Part shown: in pieces, positions 25,052 to 34,968 of the stretch | Numbering within the stretch: the first letter of the stretch is position 1 | How the letters are laid out: the number at the start of each line of letters is the position of its first letter | Source of the DNA: an unicellular cyanobacterium SU2 | GTDB lineage: Bacteria; Cyanobacteriota; Cyanobacteriia; Cyanobacteriales; Microcystaceae | DNA: 64,000 nt | NCBI GenBank assembly: GCA_002110465.1 | Contig: NEED01000069.1 | Coordinates: forward strand, 1-64,000 | Direction: 5' to 3' | The notes under the pieces: generated by a model | What the model saw: only the letters and a program-made list of their open reading frames with translations | Told to the model about the DNA's origin: nothing | The model's database searches: none | Translations under genes and position numbers: made by a program

Positions 25052-25080
25052 AGGGCTAAAGCTCTCACTACAAACTTTGA
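25052..25080. repeat. Dispersed 29-bp repeat copy
   Basis: agggctaaagctctcactac, then aaactttga; second member of the family described at 23281. Confidence 0.55.
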
Positions 25081-25155
25081 AAAAAATTAATAGGTTGCGA
25101 AGGCAACCTTTGTTTGTATAACTTAACTCTTTAAAGTTTAAGTTTATGAGTTTAT

Positions 25156-25184
25156 AGGGCTAAAGCCCTGACTACGAACTTTGA
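25156..25184. repeat. Dispersed 29-bp repeat copy
   Basis: agggctaaagccctgactac, then gaactttga; the best-preserved copy, with the full AGGGCTAAAGCCCT palindrome. It lies 18 bases from the stop codon of the adjoining minus-strand gene. Confidence 0.55.
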
Positions 25185-25201
25185 ACTTTAAGATTCAATC
25201 T

Positions 25202-27322
25202 TCATGGTTGCTCCTTCGGTTTACGGACTTCTAATATCGTCATTCCCATAAAACCTAACCAAGCTAACCCACTAATCCAATTCGTCCACCCTAAGCCATG
25301 AAAAGTAACACGAATTTTATAGGTTCCTGGTTTTAAGTTTAAGCCAACTAAATTAAAATCTCGATAGTTTACGGGAAAATAATTTACGCGCTGACCATCA
25401 ACCCAAACTTTTAACATTTGAGAATAATATAAAACAGGAAGTTGAACAATTTGAGCATCTTGGTTAACAGTAATCTCACATAGAGTATTTACCCCTTCTT
25501 GAGAACAGCTATTTTCCGTAACAAAAACAGGGATAACCATATTTTCTGAAGACATTCCTTCAAAAGAGAGTCGGTTGACCTTAATTCTCAACATTTGACC
25601 ATCATTAGTTGACCCATTGAATACAAATTTCAGGCCAAGATCTTCCCCAGGAATGGGAGCTTTATCTAAGGGAATGACCCATTTTAACTCCCTCGATGTT
25701 AAGGGAATACTATCAAAAGGTCTGCCATCTGATTGAATTTCCAAAGAAGCGTCACCCGCAATCTTATCGATGGGAACTTCTCCTTGAAAGTAGAGAACGG
25801 GCTTTTCATTTTCTTGCCATAAAGGGTAACGAAATTCTGCTCCCAACAGTAAGGGACGGTTAACAAAAACATCCCAAGTCGTATATCCAGGAAGCCAGTC
25901 TGGAGGAAGTAAACGTAATTCTGCTCGTCCGTATAATGTCGTAATGGGGGCGCGATATAAATAGTCAAGTGCGCCAGAATAGCGAAATAGAGGTTCTTTG
26001 AGTAAGTCAGCAACTGTGGCTGTACTGCGAGGAATAGGAATCCAAGGACGACTGGCAATGACGATAATTAAGATACCGATGATTAAATGGCGACGATCTA
26101 GCCGTTTGCGAAACATCAACACCGCCGCGTAACCTGTTAGTAAAGCCCCCGACCACATCACATGGGTCAGAATACGGAAGGTAAATTGAGTCACCCACAA
26201 TTGACGGGGTAATAGCTTCCAAAAATCGATAGGACTCCAAGTAGCAAACAAGGCGATCACAAAGACCCAAAGTAACCCAATGAGATAGGGTTGGGTTGAT
26301 TGTAATTTAGAGGGGACGCGACGGGAGGAGTAATGATAGTAAATCACCACGCCCCAAGCTGCTAAGAAAATCCAACCAACAGCCGGGTGCAAGCCATAGG
26401 TGGGAGCCATCCCTGTTTCAGTAGGCGCAGGGGGTAAAGACGTGGGGGAAATTAGGGTCGATAGAGGGGTATACCAACGACTGTAAAACGGGTTAGAACC
26501 GCCGACTTGCTTGCCGACAGCTAGGTTACTCGACATCAAGACCACGGGAGCGAGAAAATAGAAGGCTAAGAGCCAACCTAACCCATAGGCGATCGCGGGT
26601 GGGATCAGTTGAGACCATTGAAACCCTGTTTTACGGGTTTTGAGAAAAACAATCAAGCCGAGTATCCCAATAGCTAAAGTGGTATAAACAAAGGTAATAA
26701 TATGGGTGGTTGCTAATAGAAACCAACTCAAACCACTTAGGAGTAGATAACGCCGTTTCCCTGTGGCGTAACATTGAATGGTGTAGTAAAGAACAACGGG
26801 TAAAATTCCTTGGGCGATCGCTTCGGTAAAGGCTCCCCTAGCATGAACATTATTGAGAAAATAGGGGGCTGACATATAAGATACCCCTGCCAAAATCGCC
26901 CCTGTTTGAGACTCAATTAACCAGCGACTGAGACGATAAATATAAAAGCCCCCGACTAAAAAAGATGTCCAGATTACCAATTTATAGGCATCATAAGGGT
27001 TTGACGGCGTAATAAATTTATAGAGTAATGCCCCAAAAAGATAGGGAACCTGACTATAAAATTGAAACCCTGGATAACGCCAACCATGATTTTCCACAGG
27101 GGCCACTCGTAGGGGAAATTGACCTTCTTCTAAGGCCAGACGCGCTTGATGAACATAGCCAATATGGGATTGGGGATCAGGATAGGGAAAAATAATGTCT
27201 GAGGAAGCCATCGGTCCCATTAGTGCAATGGCAATAATCCCATAGAGGAAAAGAATTAATAAATCAGTTTTATAGGGTTGAAAAAATACTATTGTTTTAT
27301 CATATATATTGCTTATTTTCAT
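25202..27322 (-). CDS. PTPS-related multi-membrane protein, paralogue 1
   Basis: A 706-residue integral membrane protein. MGPMASSDIIFPYPDPQSHI, then GYVHQARLALEEGQFPLRVAP, after the first membrane helix is typical of the 6-pyruvoyl-tetrahydropterin synthase-related membrane family (PF10131/COG5617), which resembles GT-C glycosyltransferases. About 12 helices span 20-430. The C-terminal 270 residues are soluble and beta-rich, then a final membrane segment (WISGLAWLGFMGMTILEV). It shares almost its whole length with the gene at 28089-30296, e.g. the SAPYFLN-HARGAF block. Enzymatic role unproven; cell-envelope glycosylation is inferred from neighbours. Confidence 0.68.
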   Translation of the reverse strand: MKISNIYDKTIVFFQPYKTDLLILFLYGIIAIALMGPMASSDIIFPYPDPQSHIGYVHQARLALEEGQFPLRVAPVENHGWRYPGFQFYSQVPYLFGALLYKFITPSNPYDAYKLVIWTSFLVGGFYIYRLSRWLIESQTGAILAGVSYMSAPYFLNNVHARGAFTEAIAQGILPVVLYYTIQCYATGKRRYLLLSGLSWFLLATTHIITFVYTTLAIGILGLIVFLKTRKTGFQWSQLIPPAIAYGLGWLLAFYFLAPVVLMSSNLAVGKQVGGSNPFYSRWYTPLSTLISPTSLPPAPTETGMAPTYGLHPAVGWIFLAAWGVVIYYHYSSRRVPSKLQSTQPYLIGLLWVFVIALFATWSPIDFWKLLPRQLWVTQFTFRILTHVMWSGALLTGYAAVLMFRKRLDRRHLIIGILIIVIASRPWIPIPRSTATVADLLKEPLFRYSGALDYLYRAPITTLYGRAELRLLPPDWLPGYTTWDVFVNRPLLLGAEFRYPLWQENEKPVLYFQGEVPIDKIAGDASLEIQSDGRPFDSIPLTSRELKWVIPLDKAPIPGEDLGLKFVFNGSTNDGQMLRIKVNRLSFEGMSSENMVIPVFVTENSCSQEGVNTLCEITVNQDAQIVQLPVLYYSQMLKVWVDGQRVNYFPVNYRDFNLVGLNLKPGTYKIRVTFHGLGWTNWISGLAWLGFMGMTILEVRKPKEQP

Positions 27323-27341
27323 TAAAAATTGTCCTTAATTA

Positions 27342-28070
27342 TTAAATCTGTTTTTGCCAAATTCCTAAAATTGATTTTCCTAAAGAATAGCCAATCAAAG
27401 GATCTATTTTGGTTGATAAAGGAACCATTAAATCATCCCAAAACTTAATTTGTTGGAGAGTTGGATGAGAACTTTTCAAAAGTAAGCGATTTCCTAAAGA
27501 CGCTAAAACCCCAATACAATCTAGATAACGTAGTTTTTGACAGTCTAAATTCTCAGGCATTATTGATAATAAAGATTGCTTATTATAGCGGCGATAGTGA
27601 CCTATGGCGATATCAAAAGGAGTAAAAAGCCATTGATGGGCAGGACAAAGAATAATTAAACATCCCCCTTTCTTAAGGTAATTAATTGCTAATTTTACTT
27701 CGTCTTTATCCTCTTTAATATGTTCTAAAACATCGATATAGATCAGGGAATCAAATTTTTCTGACCCATCTAAATCGATTAAAGTTCCATTTTTGACTAA
27801 ACAATAATTAGGTAAATCACCTTGCTCAATTAAATCTTGAATAACTGATGCTAATTCGGTATCAGGTTCTAAACAAATCCAACGTTTATGATGATTTTGA
27901 CAAAGAACTTGAGTGGTTCCGCCCATACCTGCCCCTACTTCTAAAACCTCATTTCCTAAATAGGGGTAAATCAGAGAACAGAAGTAAGTTTTCCAATTTT
28001 TTGCTTCACGGGCGATTTCCAGTTCTGACCCCACATACTGATACTGATTATTTGGCAGACAGTCGCCCAT
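27342..28070 (-). CDS. Class I SAM methyltransferase
   Basis: A 242-residue protein with EVLEVGAGMGGTTQVLCQ (motif I), CLEPDTELAS (motif II), DSLIYIDVLEHIKEDKDEV and YLKKGGCLIILCPAHQWLF, followed by the GHYRRYNK block found in a common envelope-associated methyltransferase group. It is placed between the two paralogous membrane proteins with 19 and 18 base gaps, so all three are probably one transcript. The substrate may be a lipid-linked sugar made or moved by the neighbours. Confidence 0.75.
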   Translation of the reverse strand: MGDCLPNNQYQYVGSELEIAREAKNWKTYFCSLIYPYLGNEVLEVGAGMGGTTQVLCQNHHKRWICLEPDTELASVIQDLIEQGDLPNYCLVKNGTLIDLDGSEKFDSLIYIDVLEHIKEDKDEVKLAINYLKKGGCLIILCPAHQWLFTPFDIAIGHYRRYNKQSLLSIMPENLDCQKLRYLDCIGVLASLGNRLLLKSSHPTLQQIKFWDDLMVPLSTKIDPLIGYSLGKSILGIWQKQI

Positions 28071-28088
28071 ATAACTCCCAAAAATGTT

Positions 28089-30296
28089 TCATAATTTTCT
28101 AATGGTTGTCTTAGAAATTTTTTGGGTCTTGTTGATGTTTAAAGTAATCCCAACAACAATAACGCTAAGCCAAGCGAGAAAACTGATCAAGTTAGCCCAG
28201 ACTAACCCAGTAAAGACAACTTCAATATTATAATTGCCAGGTTTTAGACGTAAACCTACCAGATTATAGTCATGATAGTTGACGGGAAAATATTTGACTA
28301 GCCTGCCATCAATTTTTACTCGTTGCATCCTGGGATAGTACATAATTGGAAGTTGTACCACTTGCGCTTGTTCTGTTACAGATACCTGGCAAAGGGTTTT
28401 AATCCCTTGTAACTGACATTGATCTTTTGTCACATCAAGGGGAATAATAGTATTTTCTGGAGACATTCCCTCTAAAACGAGATTGTCTACTTCAATCTCA
28501 GGGCGTTTATCATTCTCCATATTTCCTGTCACAATAAACTGTAGACGGAATAATCCCTCAGAATAATCCAAATTATCTAGCTTCTTTCGATCAAAGGGAA
28601 TACGCAAATTGATTTCAGGTTGATTAAGGGAAACTTCTCCTAAAATTTGTTTATTTTCATCAGAATGTAACTCTAATACGGCCACCGATAAACTGCTCGA
28701 ACTGGTTACAGTATTTTGAATGACCTTCCCTTCTAGAATCAAGACAGGATTATCTGTTTCTTGCCACACGGGTAAAATTCGCCAACTGGGTTCATTTTCA
28801 AAGACCACGGGTAAAAGTCTGCGAGTAAAATGATCCCAACTTCCATGACCGGGAACCCAAGTATTGGCTAATAAAGGTAATTGAGCATTGCCATATAAGG
28901 TTTCTACCGGACTACGATTGAGATAATCAACGGCACCTGAATGACTAAATTTAGGATCTTCGACTATTTCCTTGACAGTAACACTTCCTCTGGGAATCGG
29001 CAGCCAAGGACGACAGGCGATCGCAATTACTAAAATACCAATTAATAAATGACGGCTATTTAAACGTCGTGGACATAACAAAACTGTGGCATAACCCGCC
29101 AATAATGCCCCACTCCACATAATATGGGTCAGAAAGCGAAACGTAAATTGTGTCACCCACAATGATCTTGGTAATAAACCCCAAAAATTAATGGGACTCC
29201 AGGTAATAAATAAAACCAGCGGAAAAATCCAAAGCAGGGCAAAAATATAAGGGCGAGTGGCACTCAACTGAGGGGGTAAGGTTTTTGAAGAATAATAGTA
29301 GTAAAGGACAACGCCCCAAGCACTGAGAAAAATCCACCCCACCGCAGGGGTTAACCCATAGGTAATTCCTTCTCCTGTTGGGGTAGGTGGAAGAGCAGTA
29401 GGAGAAAGCAAATTCGCTAAGGGAGTCATCCAATTAGTGAAATAGGGACTAATTTGATCAATATAAAACCGCATACTAACATGCTTAGATTCTAGGGCAA
29501 CTGGCATCAAAAAATACATCCCTAGAAGCCAGCCTAAAATATAGCCTATGGTTACTCGGATTAACTGATTTCTTAAAGCCCGGGTTTTGGGGGTTTTTAT
29601 AATGAGTAATAATCCTAAAAGTCCAAAGAATAAAGATCCATAGATAAAGGTAATAATGTGAGTGGTCGCTAAGGCAAACCAAGCAATACCACCAAGCAAA
29701 ATATAGTGGGGTTTAGGACTATTGTAAGCACGAATGACGTAATATAAAACAACGGGTAAAATTCCTTGAGCGATCGCTTCAGGAAACGCACCACGAGCAT
29801 GAATTGTATTAAGAAAATAGGGGGCTGACATATAAGATAACCCCGCTAAAATAGCAGCAATTTGGCTACGGGTTAACCAACGACTAAGACGATAGATAAA
29901 TAGTCCTCCAATAACTGATGCTCCCCATAACATGATTTTCTGTGCTGTATAGGGATTGTTTGGAGTAATAAATTTGTAAATTAATCCCCCTAATATATAA
30001 GGAATTTGACTATAAAATTGGAAACTAGCATAACGTAAACTATTGTTCTCGTAGGGGGCAATTCTTAAGGGAAATTGTCCTTCTTCTAACGCCATCCGCC
30101 CTTGGATAATATAAGCTAAATGGGCTTGGGTTTCTCCTGTGGAAAAAATGATTTCTGATGATGCCATAGGACCCATTAATCCAATAGCAATTATGCTATA
30201 AAGGAGGATTACTAATAAATCTTGACGGTGATCAGTTAGCCATAGTTTAGGAAATGAAATAAATCGTAATTTTAATAAATGTAATCTAAAACTCAT
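28089..30296 (-). CDS. PTPS-related multi-membrane protein, paralogue 2
   Basis: A 735-residue relative of the protein at 25202-27322. The same order of features is seen: MGPMASSEIIFSTGETQAHL loop, SAPYFLNTIHARGAFPEAIA, AWFALATTHIITFIYGS, the LLPRSLWVTQFTFRFLTHIM segment, and a soluble beta-rich C-terminal domain ending in a last helix. Two copies separated by a methyltransferase gene point to duplication with later divergence, possibly giving two acceptor or donor preferences. It is 2 bases from the stop of the upstream GT39-like gene. Confidence 0.68.
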   Translation of the reverse strand: MSFRLHLLKLRFISFPKLWLTDHRQDLLVILLYSIIAIGLMGPMASSEIIFSTGETQAHLAYIIQGRMALEEGQFPLRIAPYENNSLRYASFQFYSQIPYILGGLIYKFITPNNPYTAQKIMLWGASVIGGLFIYRLSRWLTRSQIAAILAGLSYMSAPYFLNTIHARGAFPEAIAQGILPVVLYYVIRAYNSPKPHYILLGGIAWFALATTHIITFIYGSLFFGLLGLLLIIKTPKTRALRNQLIRVTIGYILGWLLGMYFLMPVALESKHVSMRFYIDQISPYFTNWMTPLANLLSPTALPPTPTGEGITYGLTPAVGWIFLSAWGVVLYYYYSSKTLPPQLSATRPYIFALLWIFPLVLFITWSPINFWGLLPRSLWVTQFTFRFLTHIMWSGALLAGYATVLLCPRRLNSRHLLIGILVIAIACRPWLPIPRGSVTVKEIVEDPKFSHSGAVDYLNRSPVETLYGNAQLPLLANTWVPGHGSWDHFTRRLLPVVFENEPSWRILPVWQETDNPVLILEGKVIQNTVTSSSSLSVAVLELHSDENKQILGEVSLNQPEINLRIPFDRKKLDNLDYSEGLFRLQFIVTGNMENDKRPEIEVDNLVLEGMSPENTIIPLDVTKDQCQLQGIKTLCQVSVTEQAQVVQLPIMYYPRMQRVKIDGRLVKYFPVNYHDYNLVGLRLKPGNYNIEVVFTGLVWANLISFLAWLSVIVVGITLNINKTQKISKTTIRKL

Positions 30297-30298
30297 GT

Positions 30299-32092
30299 TT
30301 ATCTAAGTTGGTAAATAAAAATTATATCGTTTCGTGAGTAAATTGGGTTATTATTAGCCAGAAATTTCCAATTTTTGACCGCCAAAGAATTATGGGAAGT
30401 TTGGGACAGAATTTGTTGTTTAACGGTACTATCAATTAAGAGATATTTCGCATTTAATTGAGAAATGTCTGTCGTTTCTGGATTAAAATAACCATAACTG
30501 TAATAAGATTGAATGTCAATTGGATATTTTTTTTCTTGACTTAATACATACAAATATTGGACAAAGTTGATATTAACTCCGAAGGTTTTATAGACAATCA
30601 CATCAATATTTTTCTCTGGTAAAAGATGATTGTCCAGCAGATATTTAACAGTGTGTTGGGTTTCTTGTCCCCAGTTAATCGTTGAATCGTCTGCTAATCG
30701 CCATTTTTCTTGAGTCCACAGAGGATTAACATAACTCAAAGATTGAGGGATTCCTAATAATCCCAAGTAAATATATAGACTAAAACTACCTATTAAAAGA
30801 TATTTTTGCCAATTTTTTTTAAGATAAACTGTGAGATTAGCAATTCCAAAATAAAGAAAAATAATCAAAGGATAAAAGTATCTATATCCAATAATGAAAC
30901 GACTATCATAGGTTAAACTCAAATAAATCAATGGGTAATAAACTCCTAAAAAAAATAAACTTAACTGCCATCTAATTTTGGATTTCTTGAATTTATAAAA
31001 TAATTCTTTTAAATTAAATTTAACCAGAGTTGTTTGATAAATAAAGATACTAAACAACAATATACTGATAATGAAGAGAGCAGGATTTTCTTTAAACCAA
31101 AATATTTTAGTCAAATAGTCTAAAGAAGTCATATTTGTAAAGTTTCCGTTCCAAAAAGGTTCACGTATTCCCCCTACTGTACTCAAATTCATTTGAATTC
31201 CCTGAACATAACGCTGTAGATTATCAATAATTGACTGATTGGATAAATTACGAAAAGCATAGCGGTACATTAAGACAATCAAGATTAGCTGAATTAAAGA
31301 ACTGATTCCCCCTAAAATCCCTAACTTAATAGCTAATTTTTGAGCATTTTTCTTGATTAAATAAATCAAGGTGATTAAAAAGATAGATAGAATAATAGGA
31401 ATTAAGATAAGGTTACTAAATTTTGCATTGATAGCGATAAAAAAAACAAAGTTTAAAACCAAAAAATAAATTATTAATTGAAAGTGACTTGATTTTGTCA
31501 AATGAACAATGAGCAGGATCATTGTCCAGACCGATAATAACGCATAAACACTAACAGGAACATCAAAAGAGATTAAAAAGTTATGACTATAAAAGCTAGG
31601 AGAAAAAACATATATAATTCCTAGGGATAGAGAAATAATAGGATTTATTTTCTTAAAAACAAAAGTAAAAAAATACATCCAAACTAAAAATAGACTATTG
31701 ATAAACAAATAACAAAATCTCAACCCAAAAATAATATTTTTAAAATTTTCTGGTCGTTCCATCAAAAAACTATAGCCAAGATTAAAAGCAGCTAAACGTG
31801 CTTCCATATTTTCTTCGCCACTAACAAGATTTATAGAAGGAACTGCTATTTGATAATCAGAAAAAAATAATTTAATAATAAGGGAATTAATTAATTTTAA
31901 AAAAAGGGGATGTTCCTGATTTAAACCTAATCCTTTGGTATAAGCATAAGCTGCGCCAATATAAGCTGGTTCATCAGAAGTAATGGAAGTTTGATTAATC
32001 AGATAAATCCCTAGTAGAAAATAGACTATTATTAAGGCGATAAAAATTAATTTATTCGGTAAATTATACAATGTTAAACTTTGAAGATTCAT
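30299..32092 (-). CDS. GT39/PMT-like membrane glycosyltransferase
   Basis: A protein of 597 residues from ATG 32092 (a GTG start 11 codons upstream is possible). The first extracytoplasmic loop has TSITSDEPAYIGAAYAYT, with the D-E pair, and LNQEHPLFLKL, the QEHPP-like block of the PMT/GT39 group. About 12 membrane helices follow, and a soluble C-terminal part begins near SQEKKYPIDIQSYYSYG. Such enzymes transfer sugar from a polyprenyl carrier outside the cytoplasm. First gene of the operon-like run with the two PTPS-related proteins and the methyltransferase. Confidence 0.75.
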   Translation of the reverse strand: MNLQSLTLYNLPNKLIFIALIIVYFLLGIYLINQTSITSDEPAYIGAAYAYTKGLGLNQEHPLFLKLINSLIIKLFFSDYQIAVPSINLVSGEENMEARLAAFNLGYSFLMERPENFKNIIFGLRFCYLFINSLFLVWMYFFTFVFKKINPIISLSLGIIYVFSPSFYSHNFLISFDVPVSVYALLSVWTMILLIVHLTKSSHFQLIIYFLVLNFVFFIAINAKFSNLILIPIILSIFLITLIYLIKKNAQKLAIKLGILGGISSLIQLILIVLMYRYAFRNLSNQSIIDNLQRYVQGIQMNLSTVGGIREPFWNGNFTNMTSLDYLTKIFWFKENPALFIISILLFSIFIYQTTLVKFNLKELFYKFKKSKIRWQLSLFFLGVYYPLIYLSLTYDSRFIIGYRYFYPLIIFLYFGIANLTVYLKKNWQKYLLIGSFSLYIYLGLLGIPQSLSYVNPLWTQEKWRLADDSTINWGQETQHTVKYLLDNHLLPEKNIDVIVYKTFGVNINFVQYLYVLSQEKKYPIDIQSYYSYGYFNPETTDISQLNAKYLLIDSTVKQQILSQTSHNSLAVKNWKFLANNNPIYSRNDIIFIYQLR

Positions 32093-32217
32093 AAAGTAAG
32101 TAAGTAGGTAAGCAACAATAAACACAAGTGTGTAGTCAGTTCTAAAGGGCGTAAAATCTTGGTTTGATCTATGCTCAAGACCTATCTACGAACATTGTAT
32201 TACTTTTCCCTTATGCT

Positions 32218-32247
32218 AGGGCTAAAGCCCCAACTACTAACTTTTTT
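32218..32247. repeat. Dispersed repeat copy (GGGCTAAAGCCC type)
   Basis: agggctaaagccccaactac, then taactttt; fourth copy of the family listed at 23281. A more distant one (ctttagggctaaga) is near 36940-36960. Confidence 0.5.
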
Positions 32248-32275
32248 TAGCTTTAATTGTGACTACGGAGGACAC

Positions 32276-32303
32276 AAAAAAGAGACGCGATCGCTCGCGC
32301 CTC
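32276..32303 (-). terminator. Strong intrinsic terminator for ftsH, containing a HIP1 octamer
   Basis: Read on the minus strand, GAGGCGCGA pairs with TCGCGTCTC over nine positions (one G-U), with a GCGA loop and then TTTTTT. It starts 27 bases after the ftsH stop. GCGATCGC at 32287-32294 covers the loop and half of one arm. Confidence 0.75.
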
Positions 32304-32329
32304 GATGAATTGTCTATGATTGAATTTAG

Positions 32330-34216
32330 TTACAGTTGAGGAACAAACTGTTCTTTTTCAGGAACCTCAGTATATTCAGCCACAATTTGACGGAATTCTT
32401 CACCGTCAATGGTTTCTTTTTCAATCAATAATTCTACCAAGCGGTCAATTACCTCTCGGTTGTCCCGAACAATTTGCCGCGCTAATTTATGGCCTTCCTC
32501 AGCAAGAGTGCGAACTTGATGGTCAATTCGCATGGCCACCTCCTCAGAATATTCCGAACGATTCATTAACCCGCCTCCGAGGAACACTTCCCCAGAGGAA
32601 CTTTCTAAGGATAGAGGGCCTAACTCACTCATCCCGAAACGAGTGACCATTTGTCGCGCCATCTCAGAAACCTGCTGTAAATCGCCACCAGCCCCGGTGG
32701 TAACTTCATCGTGACCAAAGACCTCTTCTTCGGCTGCACGACCGCCTAAAGCCCCTGCAATGCGGGCCATAAGCTGTGCTTTGGTGGTCAACCCTTGTTC
32801 TTCATCAGGAGTAAACCAGGTCAAGCCTTGGGCTTGTCCACGAGGAATTAAAGTCACTTTCTGTACAGGATCATGGTCTTTAACTAAGGTTCCTACGATC
32901 GCGTGACCGACTTCATGGTAAGCAATTAACCGTTTACTCTTGCTATCGACTAGGGGAGTTCCTTCCATACCAGCAACGACCCTATCTACTGCATCGTCAA
33001 TCTCTAATAAGGTAATAGCTTCCTTACGACGACGAGCGGTTAAAATAGCAGCTTCATTGAGTAAATTGGCTAAATCTGCCCCACTAAACCCAGGAGTCCG
33101 ACGGGCGATCGCCTCAATAGACACATCAGGATCAAGTTTCTTGTTACGAGCGTGAACTTCTAAGATTTCGATCCGTCCTTTGAAATCAGGAGCATCTACA
33201 ATCACCTGACGGTCAAAACGACCCGGACGCATCAACGCAGAGTCAAGGACATCAGGGCGGTTAGTCGCAGCAATGATGATAATGCCTGTATTGCCTTCAA
33301 AACCGTCCATTTCTGTTAATAACTGGTTTAGGGTTTGTTCTCGTTCATCGTTACCGCCACCGATACCAGCACCCCGTTGACGACCGACGGCATCGATTTC
33401 ATCAATAAAGATTAAACAAGGGGCGTTTTCCTTGGCTTTTTTGAATAAATCCCGGACGCGAGAAGCACCCACTCCGACGAACATTTCCACAAATTCTGAA
33501 CCAGAGATACTGAAAAAAGGAACCCCGGCTTCTCCAGCGATCGCTTTCGCTAAGAGGGTTTTACCGGTTCCAGGAGGTCCAACGAGAAGAACCCCTTTTG
33601 GAATCCGTGCGCCAACTGCTGTAAACCGTTCAGGTTGTTTGAGGAAGGTGACAACCTCTTGTAATTCTTCTTTGGCTTCGTCAATACCGGCCACATCATC
33701 AAACATGATGTCAGTTTTGGCTTCCATTTGGAAACGGGCGCGGGATTTCCCGAAACTCATGGCTTGACCTGGACCGCCAGGTAAGTTGTTAGAGCGACGG
33801 AAGAGGAAAAATAAGGCTCCAATCAGGAGAATGGGAAAGAGTAAATTGCCTAAAAAGCCCCATAAAGCTCCTTCATTACGCACGGGATGGGATTCGAGGT
33901 TAACCTCGGCTTTTCTTAATTTACTAATCAAATCAGGGGCATTAACCGGTAAATCTACCCGCGATCGCTGTACTCTATCTTCTAATTCAGGGTCAACTGC
34001 TTTAACAATAGCGGTGCGTCCCCCTTCATACAAGTCAACACTAAGGATACGACCCGAATCAAGATACTCTAGGAATCGCCCGTAGGTCATCCGAGTGTTA
34101 GCGGTATTGTTCCCCATCTCCACTCCAGAGGAGGAAAATGTCCCCTGCCAAAGAAAGAATCCTACCACTAAAAGCGGCAGACTCCAGAGCAATAGGGTTC
34201 TCCAAGAAATTTTCAT
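32330..34216 (-). CDS. ftsH: ATP-dependent zinc metalloprotease FtsH
   Basis: A 628-residue membrane-bound AAA+ protease that degrades damaged or unassembled membrane proteins; cyanobacterial homologues act in photosystem II repair. Two N-terminal membrane helices (about 7-23 and 120-140) flank a lumenal/periplasmic domain. The AAA domain has Walker A GPPGTGKT (213-220), Walker B LIFIDEID (268-275), the [13 protein letters not shown] pore region and the RPGRFDRQ arginine-finger segment. The M41 protease has HEVGH (434-438). Length and motifs place it with the FtsH2/FtsH4-type thylakoid enzymes. It ends in a strong terminator. Confidence 0.95.
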   Translation of the reverse strand: MKISWRTLLLWSLPLLVVGFFLWQGTFSSSGVEMGNNTANTRMTYGRFLEYLDSGRILSVDLYEGGRTAIVKAVDPELEDRVQRSRVDLPVNAPDLISKLRKAEVNLESHPVRNEGALWGFLGNLLFPILLIGALFFLFRRSNNLPGGPGQAMSFGKSRARFQMEAKTDIMFDDVAGIDEAKEELQEVVTFLKQPERFTAVGARIPKGVLLVGPPGTGKTLLAKAIAGEAGVPFFSISGSEFVEMFVGVGASRVRDLFKKAKENAPCLIFIDEIDAVGRQRGAGIGGGNDEREQTLNQLLTEMDGFEGNTGIIIIAATNRPDVLDSALMRPGRFDRQVIVDAPDFKGRIEILEVHARNKKLDPDVSIEAIARRTPGFSGADLANLLNEAAILTARRRKEAITLLEIDDAVDRVVAGMEGTPLVDSKSKRLIAYHEVGHAIVGTLVKDHDPVQKVTLIPRGQAQGLTWFTPDEEQGLTTKAQLMARIAGALGGRAAEEEVFGHDEVTTGAGGDLQQVSEMARQMVTRFGMSELGPLSLESSSGEVFLGGGLMNRSEYSEEVAMRIDHQVRTLAEEGHKLARQIVRDNREVIDRLVELLIEKETIDGEEFRQIVAEYTEVPEKEQFVPQL

Positions 34217-34493
34217 AGCTTAATGTTTCTCTTAAGGTTAATCAAAAAAAAATTGCGTCGGTACTGCAATATTTTGCTTTTGTCAAGTCGTTTAACACAA
34301 ATAACGTTAATGTGCGTAAACTGTTAATTCATCTTAACTAAATTTAACGTAATTCTCAGGTTTCTGACAACTGTAGAGAGGAAGAAGGAACAAAACAGAA
34401 GTCAAAAGATAGAGTTTCTCTATTTCCACCCCATCTCCCCGTCTCCCTTGGGCTGAGCGCGAGTCGAAGCCCCATCTCCCCCTCTCCTTTCAC

Positions 34494-34919
34494 CTACTTT
34501 TCGTTATCTTTGTCGGTTTGAGCTTTGGGGGCAGTTAAAATCTCCCAGGCAGCCTTAGCCGCCTCATTAAGGCGATCGCCAAAACTGGTAACTTCCTTAA
34601 CCACAGACTCCCAGTCTTTTTCGACCTCTTTTTGAATCTGTTTCATGGCATCTTCAATTTGTTCAGGATCAAACACTTGCCGATGTTCGATATCTTGGCG
34701 GATTTTCCGAACTGCTTCTAAATAGTTATCACGGGCAAATTCTCCTGCTTTTTGGGCTTCAGAAAAGGCTTTGGTTCTAATAGCGTCGATTAACGCTTCA
34801 GTTTCTTCTTGAATTGGTTTACTCGGGGCAGTTGTGGGGGTTGCTTGGTCAGCTTTAATGATTTCAACATCTACCTCTTCAATGGCATTTTCTTGGGAAA
34901 CATTAGGTTCGGTTGTCAT
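34494..34919 (-). CDS. Conserved hypothetical cyanobacterial protein
   Basis: A 141-residue acidic, almost entirely helical protein without membrane segments. The N-terminal 40 residues are disordered (IIKADQATPTTAPSKPIQEE). The body repeats charged helices (AIRTKAFSEAQKAGEFARDN, then DPEQIEDAMKQIQKEVEKDW), which look amphipathic and may bind membrane or a partner. Function is not known. It sits 49 bases after the HtpX-like gene and upstream of ftsH on the same strand, so an envelope quality-control link is possible but unproven. Confidence 0.6.
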   Translation of the reverse strand: MTTEPNVSQENAIEEVDVEIIKADQATPTTAPSKPIQEETEALIDAIRTKAFSEAQKAGEFARDNYLEAVRKIRQDIEHRQVFDPEQIEDAMKQIQKEVEKDWESVVKEVTSFGDRLNEAAKAAWEILTAPKAQTDKDNEK

Positions 34920-34968
34920 GATGATTTTTCCTCCTATGGGTTATGGTAAAAAGCCTAAATTAAATTAT

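Noticed and set aside
32320-34085. Several plus-strand frames opposite ftsH
   Set aside because: All are shadows of the ftsH coding strand; ftsH is unambiguous by motif and length.
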